The position numbers were made by a program, and so were the translations under genes. A DNA stretch of 64,000 nt from Rosellinia necatrix (Eukaryota; Ascomycota; Sordariomycetes; Xylariales; Xylariaceae): contig JAGYVD010000010.1 of assembly GCA_021209875.1 (NCBI GenBank), forward strand, positions 124,001 to 188,000, read 5' to 3'. Shown here piece by piece: positions 10,844-25,271 of the stretch. How positions within the stretch are numbered: position 1 is the stretch's first letter; every line of letters begins with the position of its first letter. The notes under the pieces were generated by a model that had not been told where the DNA came from, searched no databases, and was given only the letters and a program-made list of their open reading frames with translations.

Positions 10844-11097
10844 TGTTAGAGTAGGCAAGGGGTGCCAGGCTTGGCACCACTAGTGGCCCTACTGTAAGAT
10901 TAGATAAGGTGGCCTAGGCCACCTGGGTTAGACTTACTTGGGCTAGGCCTACCTATTTATATTAGTAGGTGGAATTCTAGGACTGCACCTAGAATTCCAC
11001 TATTTTTATCACTAATACATATATAATACCATAATACAGACCAGTATATAGTAAAATACAGCTATTTACAGCTTTATACCCCTGACCAGATTTATCA
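10844..11097 (+). repeat. 3' LTR of C
   Basis: Starts TGTTAGAGTAGG and ends TTTATCA, followed by the ATAAT duplication. It is closer to the solo copy at 2473 than the 5' LTR is. Confidence 0.88.
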
Positions 11098-11847
11098 ATA
11101 ATTTAAAACAAATTTTATATGTTTTATTAAAAAAACACGCTTTAATAAAGCTAAATAAAAAAAAAATTTAAAACAAGTTGTTATTTTATATAACTATTAA
11201 AACTGTTTTTAAATATTTAAAAAACACCGAAGATTTTAACGCTTATATAAAATATTATATTTAAATAGTTTATTATTTGTTTATAAATAATTAAAAAAAA
11301 GAGCAAAGCTTATAAACTAAAAAATAATATATAAAATATAATATATACTTATTATATTAAACTTTTTCCGGCTATAGTAACGCGACTAACCCTGCTAGCA
11401 AATATATTTATAAAAAAACAAAAACTTTAACTTATAAGCCGAAAAAATAAAACAATTAATGTTTAAAAATAAATACTTTTAATATAGACAAAAAAAACGT
11501 ATTATTAAAAACTGTTTTATAAAAGCTATAGATCAAGCTTAATATAATACTTATATAAATATAATTATAAAAAAGTTTAGAGCAGCAACTTTTAAAATTA
11601 AAAAAAGCGCGGCAAAAAAAACAAAAAAAAAAACTTTAAAAAAAATAGATTTTTTTTTAAAAATAATATTATTATATAAAAATAAAAAAAACCTAATAAA
11701 CAACTATTTAAATAAAAACTTTTATTATATATTTATATTTTATATAATAACAGACTATTATTTACTACTTTTAATATATTTAATAATATAAAAGCTGGTA
11801 TATATATAAATATAAACGTATTTTTTGTTAAAAAAATCGTAAAGCTG

Positions 11848-12050
11848 TGATACGCGCCGACAGGGGAGTCGCTTATATAAGCGCTGTAGCCCCACCTGTA
11901 GCGTGGCAAAGCTATGCACTCTACTACTTAGGATTAGCCCTAATAAGTGGGGCCTGGCTTATATATTTAGCTAGATCTATAAGTTAGATTAAAATAATTA
12001 GATTTTTATTTTTTATAATATATTTTTACTTTTTTATAGTACACTTTTTA
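11848..12050 (+). repeat. 5' LTR of D
   Basis: Starts TGATACGCGCCGACAGGGG. The last 25 bases match the 3' LTR end only after allowing C-to-T and G-to-A changes. It is followed by the AATTAATACTTTTATAACG segment shared with C. Confidence 0.85.
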
Positions 12051-15000
12051 AATTAATACTTTTATAACGTTTTTTATAAAAATTAAATTAAACTATTTTA
12101 TTTTTTTATTTTAATAAAAACAAAAGTATTTTTAAACAATATATTTTATAATTTATAAAAAACGCCCGCGCTATTTTAATTAAACAAACTAAAGCTATAG
12201 CTTATTTTTTTTTATATTAGATATTTTTATTAAAACTAAAAACTATTTTAACTAGCGATTTATATTAAAATTTAAAAAGTTGTTTAAACAACTATAATTA
12301 ATTAAAAACGTTGGAAAAAACTTTGCAAAAACGTAGTTATAACAGCAGTAAGCTTGATATTATATTTTTATATTTTAGCTAGTAATAATATAAACGTTAT
12401 AAATATTTATTTTAGCTGTTAAATATAAAGCATTTATTTTATTATTTTATTTTATATTATAGTTTATTATATTAATTTATTAGGTTTGCTTATAATTATA
12501 AACAAAAAAAAAATTTATGTTTAAAATAATGTTTTAAAATAAAAACAGCTAAATTTTAAGTTAAATAAAAATATAAAAACTATAAAATATTTAAAACTTA
12601 AACTAAAAATAAATAATTGTTAAAAATAATAAATTAAAAATAAAAGCTAACAATGTTTTTTAAAAAGCAGAAAAAAACTAAAAATTTTTTAAAAACTAAG
12701 TTTTAATTAATATATAATTTTTATTTTTTTATAAAATAATAAATAAATAGAGATTATAAAAAAATATAAACTATAATAGCTAATATAGCTTAAATAATAA
12801 AATAAAGCTTAAATTTAAAAAAATAAAACTAGGCGGCTATTAATTACAAAAAAAATATAATAAAAAAAAAAATAATATATACAATAAGAAATTAATAATA
12901 AAAAAAATATTTATTTAATTTAATATTTTTATAATTTAATTATTATTTAGCTAAACATTTATAAGTTAATTAGCGTTAAAACAACTATTAATAGTTTTAA
13001 ATAAAATATAAAAATAAAATAAAAAAACTAGCTTATTAGCAGACCTAGATTTATTAAAAGATTTATTAAACTTAAACTATAAAAATAATAAAATAAACGC
13101 TTAGCTTTAATATAATTAAAAATAAATAAATTTTATAAAAACTTAAACTATAAACGTTTATAGCGAAAATATTAAACTATAAAAAAAAATTAGTATTTTT
13201 AATTGTTTTTATAACGATTTTAACGATTTAAGCGTAATAATAAAAAAAAATATAATATTTATAAATATTTATTTTTTATTAATTATTTAATTTTGTTTTA
13301 AAAATAAAAAACATGCTATAAAATAAAAAACAAATTTTATTATTATTTTAAATATTTTTATAAAACTTGTAGTTTTATAATAAAATAATAAATTAAGCTT
13401 GATTATTTAAACTAAGCTATGCTGTAAAAATATTAATTATATTATTAAAACTATATAATAACGTTTTATAATAAATATAAGTATTACAACCTAAAAGTTT
13501 AAAAATAATTATTTAATTTTAGAAAATATATACTAAAATTTATATATATTATTATAATATATATAAAAGCAACTAAAATATATATACGTTATAAATATTT
13601 TAAGTATTAATAATAGCAATTAGCGCAAAATAATAGCATAAATTTATAACAGTATAAAACTAGAAATTAAACAATTTTAAAACTATTTATTTAAAACTAG
13701 AAAATAAAAGAATATATATTTAAAATTAAAAAGTTTAAAATAATTTATAAAATTTAACTAAAAAATTATTAATAAATAAAAAATATAACATATTTAACGC
13801 GATTTATAACTTTTAATACTTTAAAATATATAAACAGAGCAAGATTTTTTTTTAAAAAAAATCGCTACTTTTTATAAAATCGATTAAAAAACCGGTTATA
13901 TAAACGATTTAAAAAATAATACTAGAAAAACAATAATAAAAATAAATAACGTTATAATATCTGTAAATATAACTGTAATTATAATTATAACAATTAATAC
14001 AACTGCAACTAAAAAATAATCGTTTATTTAATTTTTTTAAAAATAAAACAATAATTATTATAAAATTGCAATAAAAAAACTAAAAACTATAAAATAATAA
14101 TTAATACGACTAAAATAATAATTATAATATTAATAATTATAATTTTAAAACTTATAGCAACTAAAATAATAAAATCTATTTTTTAAAAAAATTAATAACG
14201 GTTAATTAAATTATTACTCATTAAAAATAAAAAAATAATAATATACTTAAAATATTATATTAGTTAGCAGCAGACTTAATATATTATTAATGCTATAAAA
14301 AATTTGCTACTGCCGTCAAAAAAATTTAACACTTATATAAATATAAACTTAATATACGACTTAAAAAACTTCATATAAAATTACTACTTAATTTAAAAAA
14401 ACAGATATATAGATATTGCGCAGCATTAATAATATAACATAATTTTTTTTTTAAATATTTATAATATTATTAACAAGCTAAAAAAAACATTATTAAAAAC
14501 ATAACAGCTTATTTAAAACAGAAAACCCTTATTAAAAAAACAGATATAATTAATTATTTATAAAATACTAAAAATATTAAAAATATTAAAAATGTTTTAA
14601 CGTATAATATAAAAAAAAAAAAAAGTTTACATGCTATATATAGTTACGATTTAAAATATAAAACTTTAAAATAAACAATAAAATAAAAATATATATTAAT
14701 TTAGGCATAAATATAATATATATTAGCTAAACATTTTTAAATATTTTAAAACATATAATAAAAAAACAATAAAAACTTTTTTTAAAAATCGGACTAAAAC
14801 TAATAAAACTTAAAAAATAAGCCGAATTTTTTTTTATTAATAAAAAAACTAACAATAAAAAAAACTAATAAAATAAAAATTCTATAAAAAAATAAATAAT
14901 AAAAAACTAAAACTTAACCTGTCCTTAAAAACAACTTTTTTTTTATTAAATAATTATAAGCTATGAAGCTAATATAATTTAATTTCTAATTTTAAATAAA

Positions 15001-16916
15001 TTTTAAATAAAATTTAATATTAAAACATAAAAGCATAAATATATAAAAAAATAACAAATAAAAAAAAAATTTATTTCGAAAAAAAAAAAAACATATATAG
15101 CCGTTAAATATAAAATACTGCCGACAGGCCGTAATTTCAGCTTTTTAGCTTTAAAAACTATTTCTGCAGCTATAAATATAATTATTAATATAAAAACACT
15201 ATATATAATATTTATAATAAACATATTAAAACAACATGTTATAATAGCTAAAAAAACTAAAATAAAAATAATATAAAAAATAAAAACTAGGGTTATTTTA
15301 TAATAACATTTTAAAAGCTTTAATAATATTAGCTATTATAACTACAGTTGTTAATACAATTAATAATATAAAATTATTTTTAATAATACTTTTAATACTA
15401 TAAAAAAAAACTTTTTAAATATTTAACCAAATAAAAATATTTATATATATAAGCATTTAATACAAAATAACTTTAATAATTATAGCAGTAGCAACTAATA
15501 ATATATTTTTTTAAAACATATTAATATTAAATAAAATCGTTAATATTATATAAATATAACCGGCTATATTTTTATTTAAAACGCTACTTATAAATATAAG
15601 AAAAAACATTATAAATTTTATAAAACTAGAAAAAAAATCTCTGCTAACTTTAAATATTGCACGTTTTAAAATTTTTAAAATTTTATTTATATTAAAAATC
15701 AAGCGATTTATAAACATGCTAAAAATTGTTATATTTAAAAGTATATATATATACGCCAAGCAAACGTTATTAATAAAAAAATTTAAAAAAATAGCAGAAA
15801 AATATAATATATAATAAAACAAAAAAACTATTAATATATTAATTAAACAACAGCTAAAAGCTTTTTTATAAAAAATAACAGAACTAAAAAACTAAACTTA
15901 TAAGTCGCGCGTATTTTTTTAATAAATTTTATAATAACTTATATAAAAAAAAACGTATAAAATAAGTTAATAAACTAACTTTATTTATATATTTTATATT
16001 TATAGCCTGACCATCAGTATTAAATAAAATAAAACTTTTAAATATTATAATATAAAAAACTAAATAGTTGTCGATTTAAAAACTTAAATAAAATAGCAGT
16101 GCTAAATAATTATTTACTACTACTGCAAACAAAAATTGTTAAATTTTTAAAAAAACATTTTATAATAATAATTAATATAGTTATTTTTTTTATTAGTTCT
16201 TAATATACTTAGACATTAAAAACCGATTTATTATTATTAGCTTAAAAAATAAAAAATATTATATAGTAATAATAAGTTTTTATAATTTGTTAATATATAT
16301 GCAGCGCTATATAAACAATTTTTTTAAAACGTACTAAAAATACTGCAAAGCTTTTATAAATAATATAATAATATTTTCTAATATAATAAAACAATATAAA
16401 AATATTTAAAAATTATATTTTAATTATTTAAAATTAATATATAGCTATATTACTAACAAAGTTTTTTATAAAATATTTTTTAATAAATTTACTTAGATTT
16501 AAAATAAATATGTTTAAAATAACAACAGTAAAAAGTTATATAGCAGCAATTTACAACCTAGCTTTTTTAAATTAATTAAAAGTTTTTAAGCAATATATAA
16601 AAACAACAGGATTTTTATGCAGCTTGATCTTATATTACGTTAAACTAATTAAAATTTTATAAAAAAAAAACAGCTTTATTAACAAAAAACAGATAAACTA
16701 GTTATATTAAAACATAAAAGCTTAGCAAATATAAAAACTATACGAAATTTAAATATTATAAACTAATATTTTTAAAAATAATATTTTTAAAGCTATATAA
16801 AATGCTATATATAAAAAACTACGCTATATTATTACAACTTTTATAAAAGCTATTTTTATAAATTAACAAATTAATATAAAAAAATTTAAAATAATAATAT
16901 TTTATTTAAAGTTTAA

Positions 16917-19900
16917 TAATTAGGTTCTACTAGGGTCAGGGCTCTACCACCCAACTTCCCCTTCTATAACCCCAACTCTTAGGCATATTAAGCTCGAAAT
17001 AGCTTTGAATTCGTTTATTAAAACAGAAGAAAAAATAACAGATTAAATATTTTAATATTAAAAAAACGTTTAAAAGCTGCAATAATATTATATTTATAAT
17101 AATGTTTTTTTGTTTTAAAGCTAATAACGCAGCAAAAAATATATAAGCTAAAGCTTTATTTTTAGTAATTATATAAATTAAATTTTTTAATAATATAAAT
17201 AATATTATAATTTTTAGTTTGCTACCGATTTATATTTATATTAAATTAAATTTGCAACTTTTTTTAAAAAAATAAACTAAAGCTAATATAGCAAGCATTT
17301 TTTTGTTTTTAAAAAAAAAGATCGTTTAACGTAAACTATGCTTTTGTTTATAGCGCTTTAAACGTAAAAAAAAAAAAAAACTTTAGTTAAGCCGACTTAA
17401 ATTTAAAATTAAATTAAGTTTAACTTGTTTAAAAAGCTTAAACTTAAATTTTAAGTTTATTAAAATATATAAGTTATTTTTTATAGTTTAATTAATAACA
17501 AGCTAGTTTTTTAAAGTTAATTAAAAGCAGATTATAATAATATTTTGCAGCAACTTTAAACTAATAAACTTAATTAAATTATAAATAAAAAGCATATATA
17601 TTTTAAACGTAGCTATAGTTTTATATATAAACTAAAAAAAATATTATAATATAAATAATATTTTTAAACCGGAAATATATAAAAACAATATTTTTATTTA
17701 AACATAAAGTTTTTAATTTTTATAGCAATTTATGCACGGTTATTTAAATTATAATTATATATAGCTTTAGCTATAAATAACTTTGTTTATATAATATATA
17801 AATTAAATTTAATATATAAAGTAAAATAATAATTTTTTGCAGCAGCTTATATAAAATATTATTTAATAATTTTATGTACAGCTACTTTATAATTAAAACA
17901 AAATTAAAAATAAAAATTTAGTTATTTATTAGTTATAGCTTTAAAAATAATAAACTATGTTAATTTAATAATAGATTAAACTAAAAACAACTTATGTTTA
18001 AATATATTTTATCAAAAAAATAAACTTTATAATAAATAAAATAATTACAACTATATTAAAGCTGGCTTAGTTTTATGCTGCTATAAGCATATATGCTGCT
18101 GCTGCAGAAGCATATATAAAAAACCAGCTTATATTAAAAAAAAAGCTTAAAATAAATTAGCCGTTTTATAATTTAATTATAGCTTAATAATTTAATTAAA
18201 ACTTAACTTATATTTATTTTAAAAATAACTTAAAATATTATTAATTATTTAAATAATAATACTAGCTTTAAAACTATTATTTAAATCTGCAGCAAATATA
18301 ATATTAAAGTTTAAAGTTTTAATTAAACAGATTTTTATTTATAGCTTTTTATTTTTTTTAATTTAAATTTTAATAAAAAACGTTATAAAACTATTTAAGC
18401 AATTTAAAAAGCTATTAATTAATATTTTATATTATAAAGTTTATTTAAACTATAAAAGTTATTTTAATTTAAACTGTTTAAATAATTTAAAGTCGGCTAA
18501 TAAAAATTATTTAATAATTAAATAATAAATTAAAGCAGATTTAATATAAAATTAAATTATAAAGTAAAATAGTTTTGCAGGCCTAGTTTATTTTTTTTTA
18601 AGCTTAGTTTTAAAATTTTTAAAAAATAACGCTAAATATACTACTTATTTTTTTTTAAAAATAGCTTGATTAATAACTAAATCTAACCTGAAATAGCAGC
18701 GTTTAAATATTTAATAATATAATAAATGTTTAATTTAGTTTAAGCCGCAGGCTTAAATATATATTTTATTAAAAAAGATTTAAAAAACGCGTTTTAATTA
18801 GTTCTAGTTATATTTTTATAATAAATACTGCTTAAATTTAAATAAAAATTAAAGTTTTTTTATAAGAATTGCTTTTTATTTAGCTTATATATAGCTTTTT
18901 TATTTTTAACTTATTTATTAAAAGTTTATATTAAATTTTAAAAGCTTTTTTTATTTGTGTTAATAATATATTATTTAAACAACTTTATTTTTATAACATC
19001 TGCGTTATATATTTAAAAATATTTAATATTTATTAAAAATATAACTGTTTTTAAACGCGTTAAACTTAATTTTAAACTAGAATAAAAACTATAAAAGCAT
19101 TTATATAAAAATCTTTAGTATTAAAATTAATATATTTTTAATATAAGCACGGCTTGCTAATAAAAAAAAATAAAAAATAAAGCAAATTATATTTAAAACA
19201 ATATTAAAACCGCAGATATTTTATAAAAAAACTAAAAAAGTTGCAAGCTATTTATGCTTTTACGTTATAATAATTTTAATTAGCAATGCTTTTTTATAAC
19301 ATGTAAATATTATTGTTTAAATTTAATTTATAACTGTTTTAACTACTGTTTAAATATATAATATAAAACTTTATTTAATAGTTTAACAATTTAAAAATTT
19401 TAATAAAATATTTATATTAAATATAAACAACTGTTTAATTTATTATTTATTTATAAATGTTTTAAAATTAAAGCTTAATAAATTTTAGTTTAAAATAAAA
19501 ATAAATATTTATAACTAATATATAGCGCTATTTATTTTTAAAAATTAAGCTTATAATTATTTACGTTTTAAAACAAAATATTATAAAATATTAATATTTT
19601 TAAAATTATAACGATTTAAATTACGTTTTAATATTAGTATATATATTAAATGTTTAATATTATAATTATTTATATAAATAATATAACTATATAAACTAGT
19701 TTAACTAATATATTTATAAAAACTTTTTATTATTATATTTATTTTATAAAATATTTGTTTTTGCTATATAAAATAATATCTGTTTTAAATTAAACAAGTT
19801 ATATTATAAAATAATAGTTTAACTAATACTTTATTTTAAGCTAAATTTATAATAATTATTAACTTATGTTTTAATTAGCAGTTTTATTAAAAACAATTTA

Positions 19901-22595
19901 ACTTTGCGTTTTTAAACAAAATTTAAAACAATAATTTATTTTATTTTAAAAATAATTATATTTGTTTATTATATACAATCTTAATAAATTTAATTTAAAA
20001 ATATATAACGTTATAATAAACTTATATAAAAACTAATGCTTTTATTAAAATAAGCTAGTTTAGCTTATATTAATATAAACTTTTGCTTTATATATATACA
20101 ACCGTATATTTAGCTTTTTATAACAGCTTATTTAAAGCTTAATTTTAAACAGATATATATTTATATTATGTTTAGTTTATATCGATTTATTTTTAAACAT
20201 ATAAGTTTTTAAATATTTATATATTAAGCGTTTAATTTAAAAAGCAGTATATTTTTTTTTTATAAATAAAGCAATTTTATTAAAGCTTTAATTTTAAAAT
20301 AATTTTTAATTAAACTAATATTAAATAAAGCTATAATAAATAAAAACTAGTATAATAAATTAATAGTTAATATTGTTTTTATAATAGCTTGGTATAGCTT
20401 TTTACAGCTAAGCAAAATTATATATAATAAATTTAACCTATAGAAGCTTTATAAATAAGCCGTTTTAAGTTTATTAAAGTTATTAATTTAATTTTTAATA
20501 AACAGAAATTATTTTTAAATATTATTATATAAAATAAAACAAATAAAAAACGTTTTAAAATAAACGTAATAATAAGCGTTATAAACAGTTTATTATATTT
20601 AATTATTTATATAATAAACTTTATAAAATAAAATATTATTTTAATATATATATACGATTTATTATTATTTTTTATTTTATATATAATGTTTTTAAAAATT
20701 AAAACATTTTAAATTTTATAAAACTATTTATTACGTTTAAAAATCGATTATAATATATATTTAAGTTATAGTTTTAAATAAAGCATTATTTAGCATATAT
20801 ATAATATAAGCATAAATAAAAATAATATAAAACTTTTAAGCCGCTAAATATTAAACGTAATAAAACGCTATTATAAAACGTTTTTAGCTAAAATATTAAA
20901 AGCTAATAAACGTTTTATATTTAATATAAGCTTGAACTATTTTATATTATAAAAGCTAATAAAAATTAAATTTTAAATATATTTATTATTTTGTTTTAAA
21001 AGCTTATTTAATATTAAATTCGTATTAAATTTATTTTTATTAACAAATAAATAAATATATCTGGCATAAACGTTAAATTTATTATAAATTTGCTTTTAAT
21101 TTTAAAAAATTTAGCAGCAGTATATTTAATTAACTATATAATAAATTTATAATAAATTTGTTTTAAATTATTAAATAAAAAAATATATATATTACTATAT
21201 ATTAAATTTATATTAAGTTTACAGCAAAATATAAAATAATAAAACTATTTAAAAGTATTTTATATTATATATTTTTTATTTAACGTTTAAGCTATTACGT
21301 ATTAAATTTAAGCTTAATTTATAGTTAATTTATTTATTAACAGCTTTTAGCGTTAAAATATTTAAAAAAAAACTTTTATTAAGCAAATTTATATTTTTTT
21401 TGCTACAACTTTTATTATTTTTATTATTGTTTATATTATTATTTATATTATTGTTGTTGCTATTATTATTATTATTATTATTATTATTAAAAGCTTTTGC
21501 TGCAGCAGCTTTTTCAACTTGTTTTTATTTTAAATTTTAATTTTAAACTTTATTAATAGCTTTATATAATAAAGCTTTATAATTAATATTAAATTTATTA
21601 TAAATTTGCAGCAGATTTTTATTTTTAGCGCTTTAAAACGTTTTATAAATATTTAACGCAACATAATTATAACAGGCAGCCGTTTAAGCCCGCATAAATA
21701 AATTTTATTATTTTTTAATTTTTATATTGTTAATATCGATTTAACAGCAAATTAATATTAAATTTATTATATATTAGTTTTAATAACTTATATTAAAATA
21801 TTTATTTAAACGGTTTTTTTTAAGCTTTTATATAATATATATATTTAAAGTTTATATATTAATATTATTTATATAAAAAGCGTTTATATTTTATATAAGT
21901 TAATATTAAATTTGTTTTAAATTATAATTATTAATTTTTATAATATAGAATATATAATAAATATAATAGATTTAACGTTTAATTATTATAACGGGCTTTT
22001 AATTTATAATAAATTAGTATTAAATTTAAAAAAAATTTGCTAAAAAATTTATTTTTATTACGCGATTTTAATAATAGCAGGCTAAAAAGCTGGCAATAAG
22101 CCGGCGCGTTTTTATTTAAAATTAAAAGCATTATTATTTATTAAAAGCTAGGTGTTAATATATTATTAACGTTTTAAATTTAAAACAAATTTATATTATA
22201 TTATTATATTTATTAAAAAAAGTCGTAAAGCTAAAAAAAATTTTTATTCATGGACCTAGCTATATTTTTTATTTTGTTTAGCTAGCTTTATTTAAAAAAT
22301 TTATTTAATTATATTTAGTTATATATTTTTAATTTTTCTTTGTTTTATGGACTAATTATATTTTTTAATTTTTATTATTTTATTTATAAATAAAATAAAC
22401 TTTTAAAACGTAAGTTTAAGCATTTTTTAGCTAGTTTTTAAGCTTAATTATATTTTAAATTTAACGCTAAAAATAAATATATATTTGCTATATTTTTAGC
22501 TGTAGTTTTATATTAAAAACAATTTATATTAAGCTTACGTTTTTTTAAAATATATATTATTTATATTACGTAGTATGTTTTATTAATAATATAAA
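16917..22595 (+). mobile_element. Element E (long unit), class uncertain
   Basis: It begins with a preserved segment R1 (TAATTAGGTTCTACTAGGG, about 105 bp) and ends with a segment R2 (about 22425-22595). The same R1 and R2 recur in a 360-bp unit immediately to the right. R1 start and reversed R2 end share GTTCTA followed about 8 bases later by CAGGGC, a possible imperfect terminal inverted repeat. Alternatively the two R1 copies are 105-109-bp LTRs of a 5.8-kb element with TSD TTTAA (16912-16916 and 22705-22709). No coding frame can be read. Confidence 0.4.
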
Positions 22596-22955
22596 TAATT
22601 AAGTTTTATTAAAATTAAAGCTTTATTATTTAACTTTTTTTTTTACAACTTTAATTTTTAAGTATATTAAGCTTAAAATAGCCTTAAATTTGTTTTATTT
22701 ATTATTTAATAGCAACAAACTATTAAAAAAAAATTAGATTTTTTTTAATTAGTAAATAGTATATATAACGTAGGGCATTTTTCTAGTTAGTTTTTTAAGC
22801 CTAACTACGTATTAAATTTAATGCTAAAAAATAAACATACGTTTATTATATTTTTAGCTGCGGCCTCGTATTAAAAGCGACCTATATTAAGCTTACGCTC
22901 CCCCCTAGAATACATGCTATTTATACTGCGCGGTGTGCCCTGTTGGTGATATAGA
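22596..22955 (+). mobile_element. Short unit with E ends (R1 plus R2)
   Basis: R1-like 22596-22704, a spacer, then R2-like to 22955, ending with the G+C-rich tract GCGCGGTGTGCCCTG. It abuts the long unit head to tail and looks like an internally deleted derivative. R2 here is far less mutated than the copy at 22425-22595. Confidence 0.4.
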
Positions 22956-25066
22956 ACATATATAAAAATTAAAAAATATTATATTTAATATAAAAATTTA
23001 ATTAATAATATATTTAAGCAAATTATTAATAAATGCAGAAATAAATTATAGGTTTTAAAACTAAAAATAGCATGCTTAATCTAAACAGCTAAAAATTATA
23101 TATTATAATATAATTAAACAAAAACTAATAATAATACTAATGAATTATTTAGCTATTAAAAATATTATTAAATATACTATGTTAAAAACAGCAGCTATAA
23201 AACGCGTTAATTAAGAACTAATTAATTTATTTATTTATTTATTATAATATAAATTATATATATACTACTTGGTAGAAAAACTTAATTATGTTTTAAATAT
23301 GTTTAGCTGTTTATAAACAGTATTAAATATAAAAAAAATAAACAAAAAGCTAATAAAAATAAATAATAAATTAATATTAAACATAATATAAAAAGAATTA
23401 AAAGCTGCGTTTTATATATTTATATTAAAAGCAGTAATAAATAAAACGTTAAAAAATAAATTTATAATAATATATATAAAAACCAGAAATATATATAAAT
23501 ATTAAAAATTTTAAAATATTTAAAAAAAAAAGCAATAAAAATGTGATAATTTATTTTAAACTTAGATATTTGTTTAATATTATAACAGATAGACTAATAT
23601 ATAATATATACGCAAGTATAAAACGTTTATATATTTTAATTAAAATAATTAAAAAAATATTAAAATAAGCATATAATAATAAATAATATTATAGCGCTTA
23701 ATATATAATATAAACGTTAAAACTATTTATTATAGCTCATAAAATATAAATAATAAAAGATTATATTAAATATTATAATATATACAGCTTAAATTAAACT
23801 AATAAGCTATTTTTAATAAAAAATTAAAATTAATTAAACTTAATAATTTTTATTTATATATATTATAAATATAAATTTATTTTAGCTTTATTAAAAGTTA
23901 AAATAAAAATATATTTTAATAATTAAACAGAAAAAACTATATTTTAAAACGTATAACGTAATAATAACTATATTTTGCTTTATATTAAAACGTATTTTAT
24001 TAATTTTAAATATAAAAATATACAGCAGAAGAATAAAATACTATATTAATTAAACAACTTTTATTGAATTATTAAAATATTTTTAAAAGTATTATTTTTA
24101 ATTAAAACTGAAAATTTATATTTAAATTTTAGCAAAATATTTAAAAAACTTTAAATATTAAATTAATAATAACAGCTATATATTATTTTTAAACAAACAG
24201 CTTTTTAAAACGTAAAAATTAAATAGTTAAAATAATAATATTATATTATATTTTTAAAAACTAAAAACATAATAAATAAACATTATATTTTTTATAATAA
24301 AATTTAAACGTTATATATAATAAAACTATATATTTTATTTTTATAAATAATTGTTTAAATTTAAACTATTTAATATATTAAAAACGCTAATAAACTTTAA
24401 AAAATTAAAAAGTTTATAAAAATATGTTTTTTTGCAAGCATTTTTATAAAAATATATACTTTATAATAAATTTTGCTTAAGCTGTTATAAAATAAAACTA
24501 TAATATAAAACGCTGTTTATTAAAATTTAAAAAAAAATTAAGTTTATTTATGCTTATATAAAAATAGTATTTATTTAGCCGATTTTTTAAAAATATTTAT
24601 AATAAAAATTTAAACTTTAAATAATTAAATAATAAATTAAAAACCTAGCTTATAAATTAAATTTTTTAAAAATTTAATATTTATTTAATTATTTTTATAA
24701 AATATTTATATATAATTTTAAAAAACGTAATTTATTTAAACAATAAATTTTATTTTTAGTTTAATAAAAACTAAATAAAACTTCAGCAAAAAAATATTTA
24801 TAAAATAAAAATTATTTTAAAGCATAAATTTAACTATAAGCAAAACAGTTTAGATTATTTTATTAAATAAAAAAATAAAGTTATAAATTTAATTAATAAA
24901 TAATAAAAAACAGCTATAATATAATAAAAACTTATTAAAAAATATTAAAATTAACACGGCTTATAATTAAAAATAAAAGCTAGTTTAAAAAAAAAAAGCG
25001 CCCGCATAAAAACACGTGATAAAATTGCTAAAGTTTGCAAAAAGCTTAAAATTTAACGCGGCATTT

Positions 25067-25271
25067 TAATACGCGTTAACAGGGGAGTCGCTTATATAAG
25101 CGCTGTAGCCCTACCTATAGCATAGCAAAGCTACGCACTTTACTACTTAAGACTAGCCCTAATAAGTGGGCCCTGGCCCACGCATTTAGCTAGATCTACA
25201 AGTTAGATCAGAATAATTAGATCTTTATCTTCTATAATACACTTTTCACCCCCCCCATGGTGCACCTCTCA
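25067..25271 (+). repeat. 3' LTR of D
   Basis: Better preserved copy ending CACCTCTCA, with an eight-C run at 25248-25256 that is mostly T in the left LTR. It is followed by the AGCTG duplication. Confidence 0.85.

Larger units (their letters stand above)
8340..11097 (+). mobile_element. Short LTR element C, gag-like only, non-autonomous
   Basis: LTRs of 254 bp (8340-8593 and 10844-11097) with TG..CA-type ends and TSD ATAAT at 8335-8339 and 11098-11102. The interior is only 2,250 bp and holds a single degraded frame (9061-10620), so there is no room for pol. It is less mutated than its surroundings. The first bases after the 5' LTR (AATTAATGCTTCTATAACG) match the same place in element D at 17 of 19 positions, both differences being RIP-type. 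D may therefore have supplied its enzymes (inference). Confidence 0.88.
11848..25271 (+). mobile_element. LTR retrotransposon D, inserted in B
   Basis: LTRs 11848-12050 and 25067-25271, with TSD AGCTG at 11843-11847 and 25272-25276. The left LTR is a RIP-mutated version of the right one. B-prime has the uninterrupted host site (reverse complement, near 43580-43620). Without the nested pair at 16917-22955 it is about 7.4 kb, a usual size for an autonomous Ty3/gypsy or copia element. The coding region is saturated with mutations. Minus-strand open frames of 73 and 103 codons (15003-15224 and 15511-15822) look like chance A+T-rich frames. Confidence 0.85.

Noticed and set aside
15003..15822. Minus-strand open frames of 73 and 103 codons
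   Set aside because: They lie in the degraded interior of D. Their translations are almost wholly Ile, Phe, Leu, Asn and Lys, as chance A+T-rich frames give, with no motif.
18060..18130. Imperfect hairpin with TGCTGC repeats and AGCTGG/ACCAGCT outer bases
   Set aside because: The arms are short and interrupted; such hairpins are expected by chance in A+T-rich DNA.
21420..21490. TTA-repeat tract as a functional element
   Set aside because: It is a simple microsatellite inside a degraded element, with no sign of a role.
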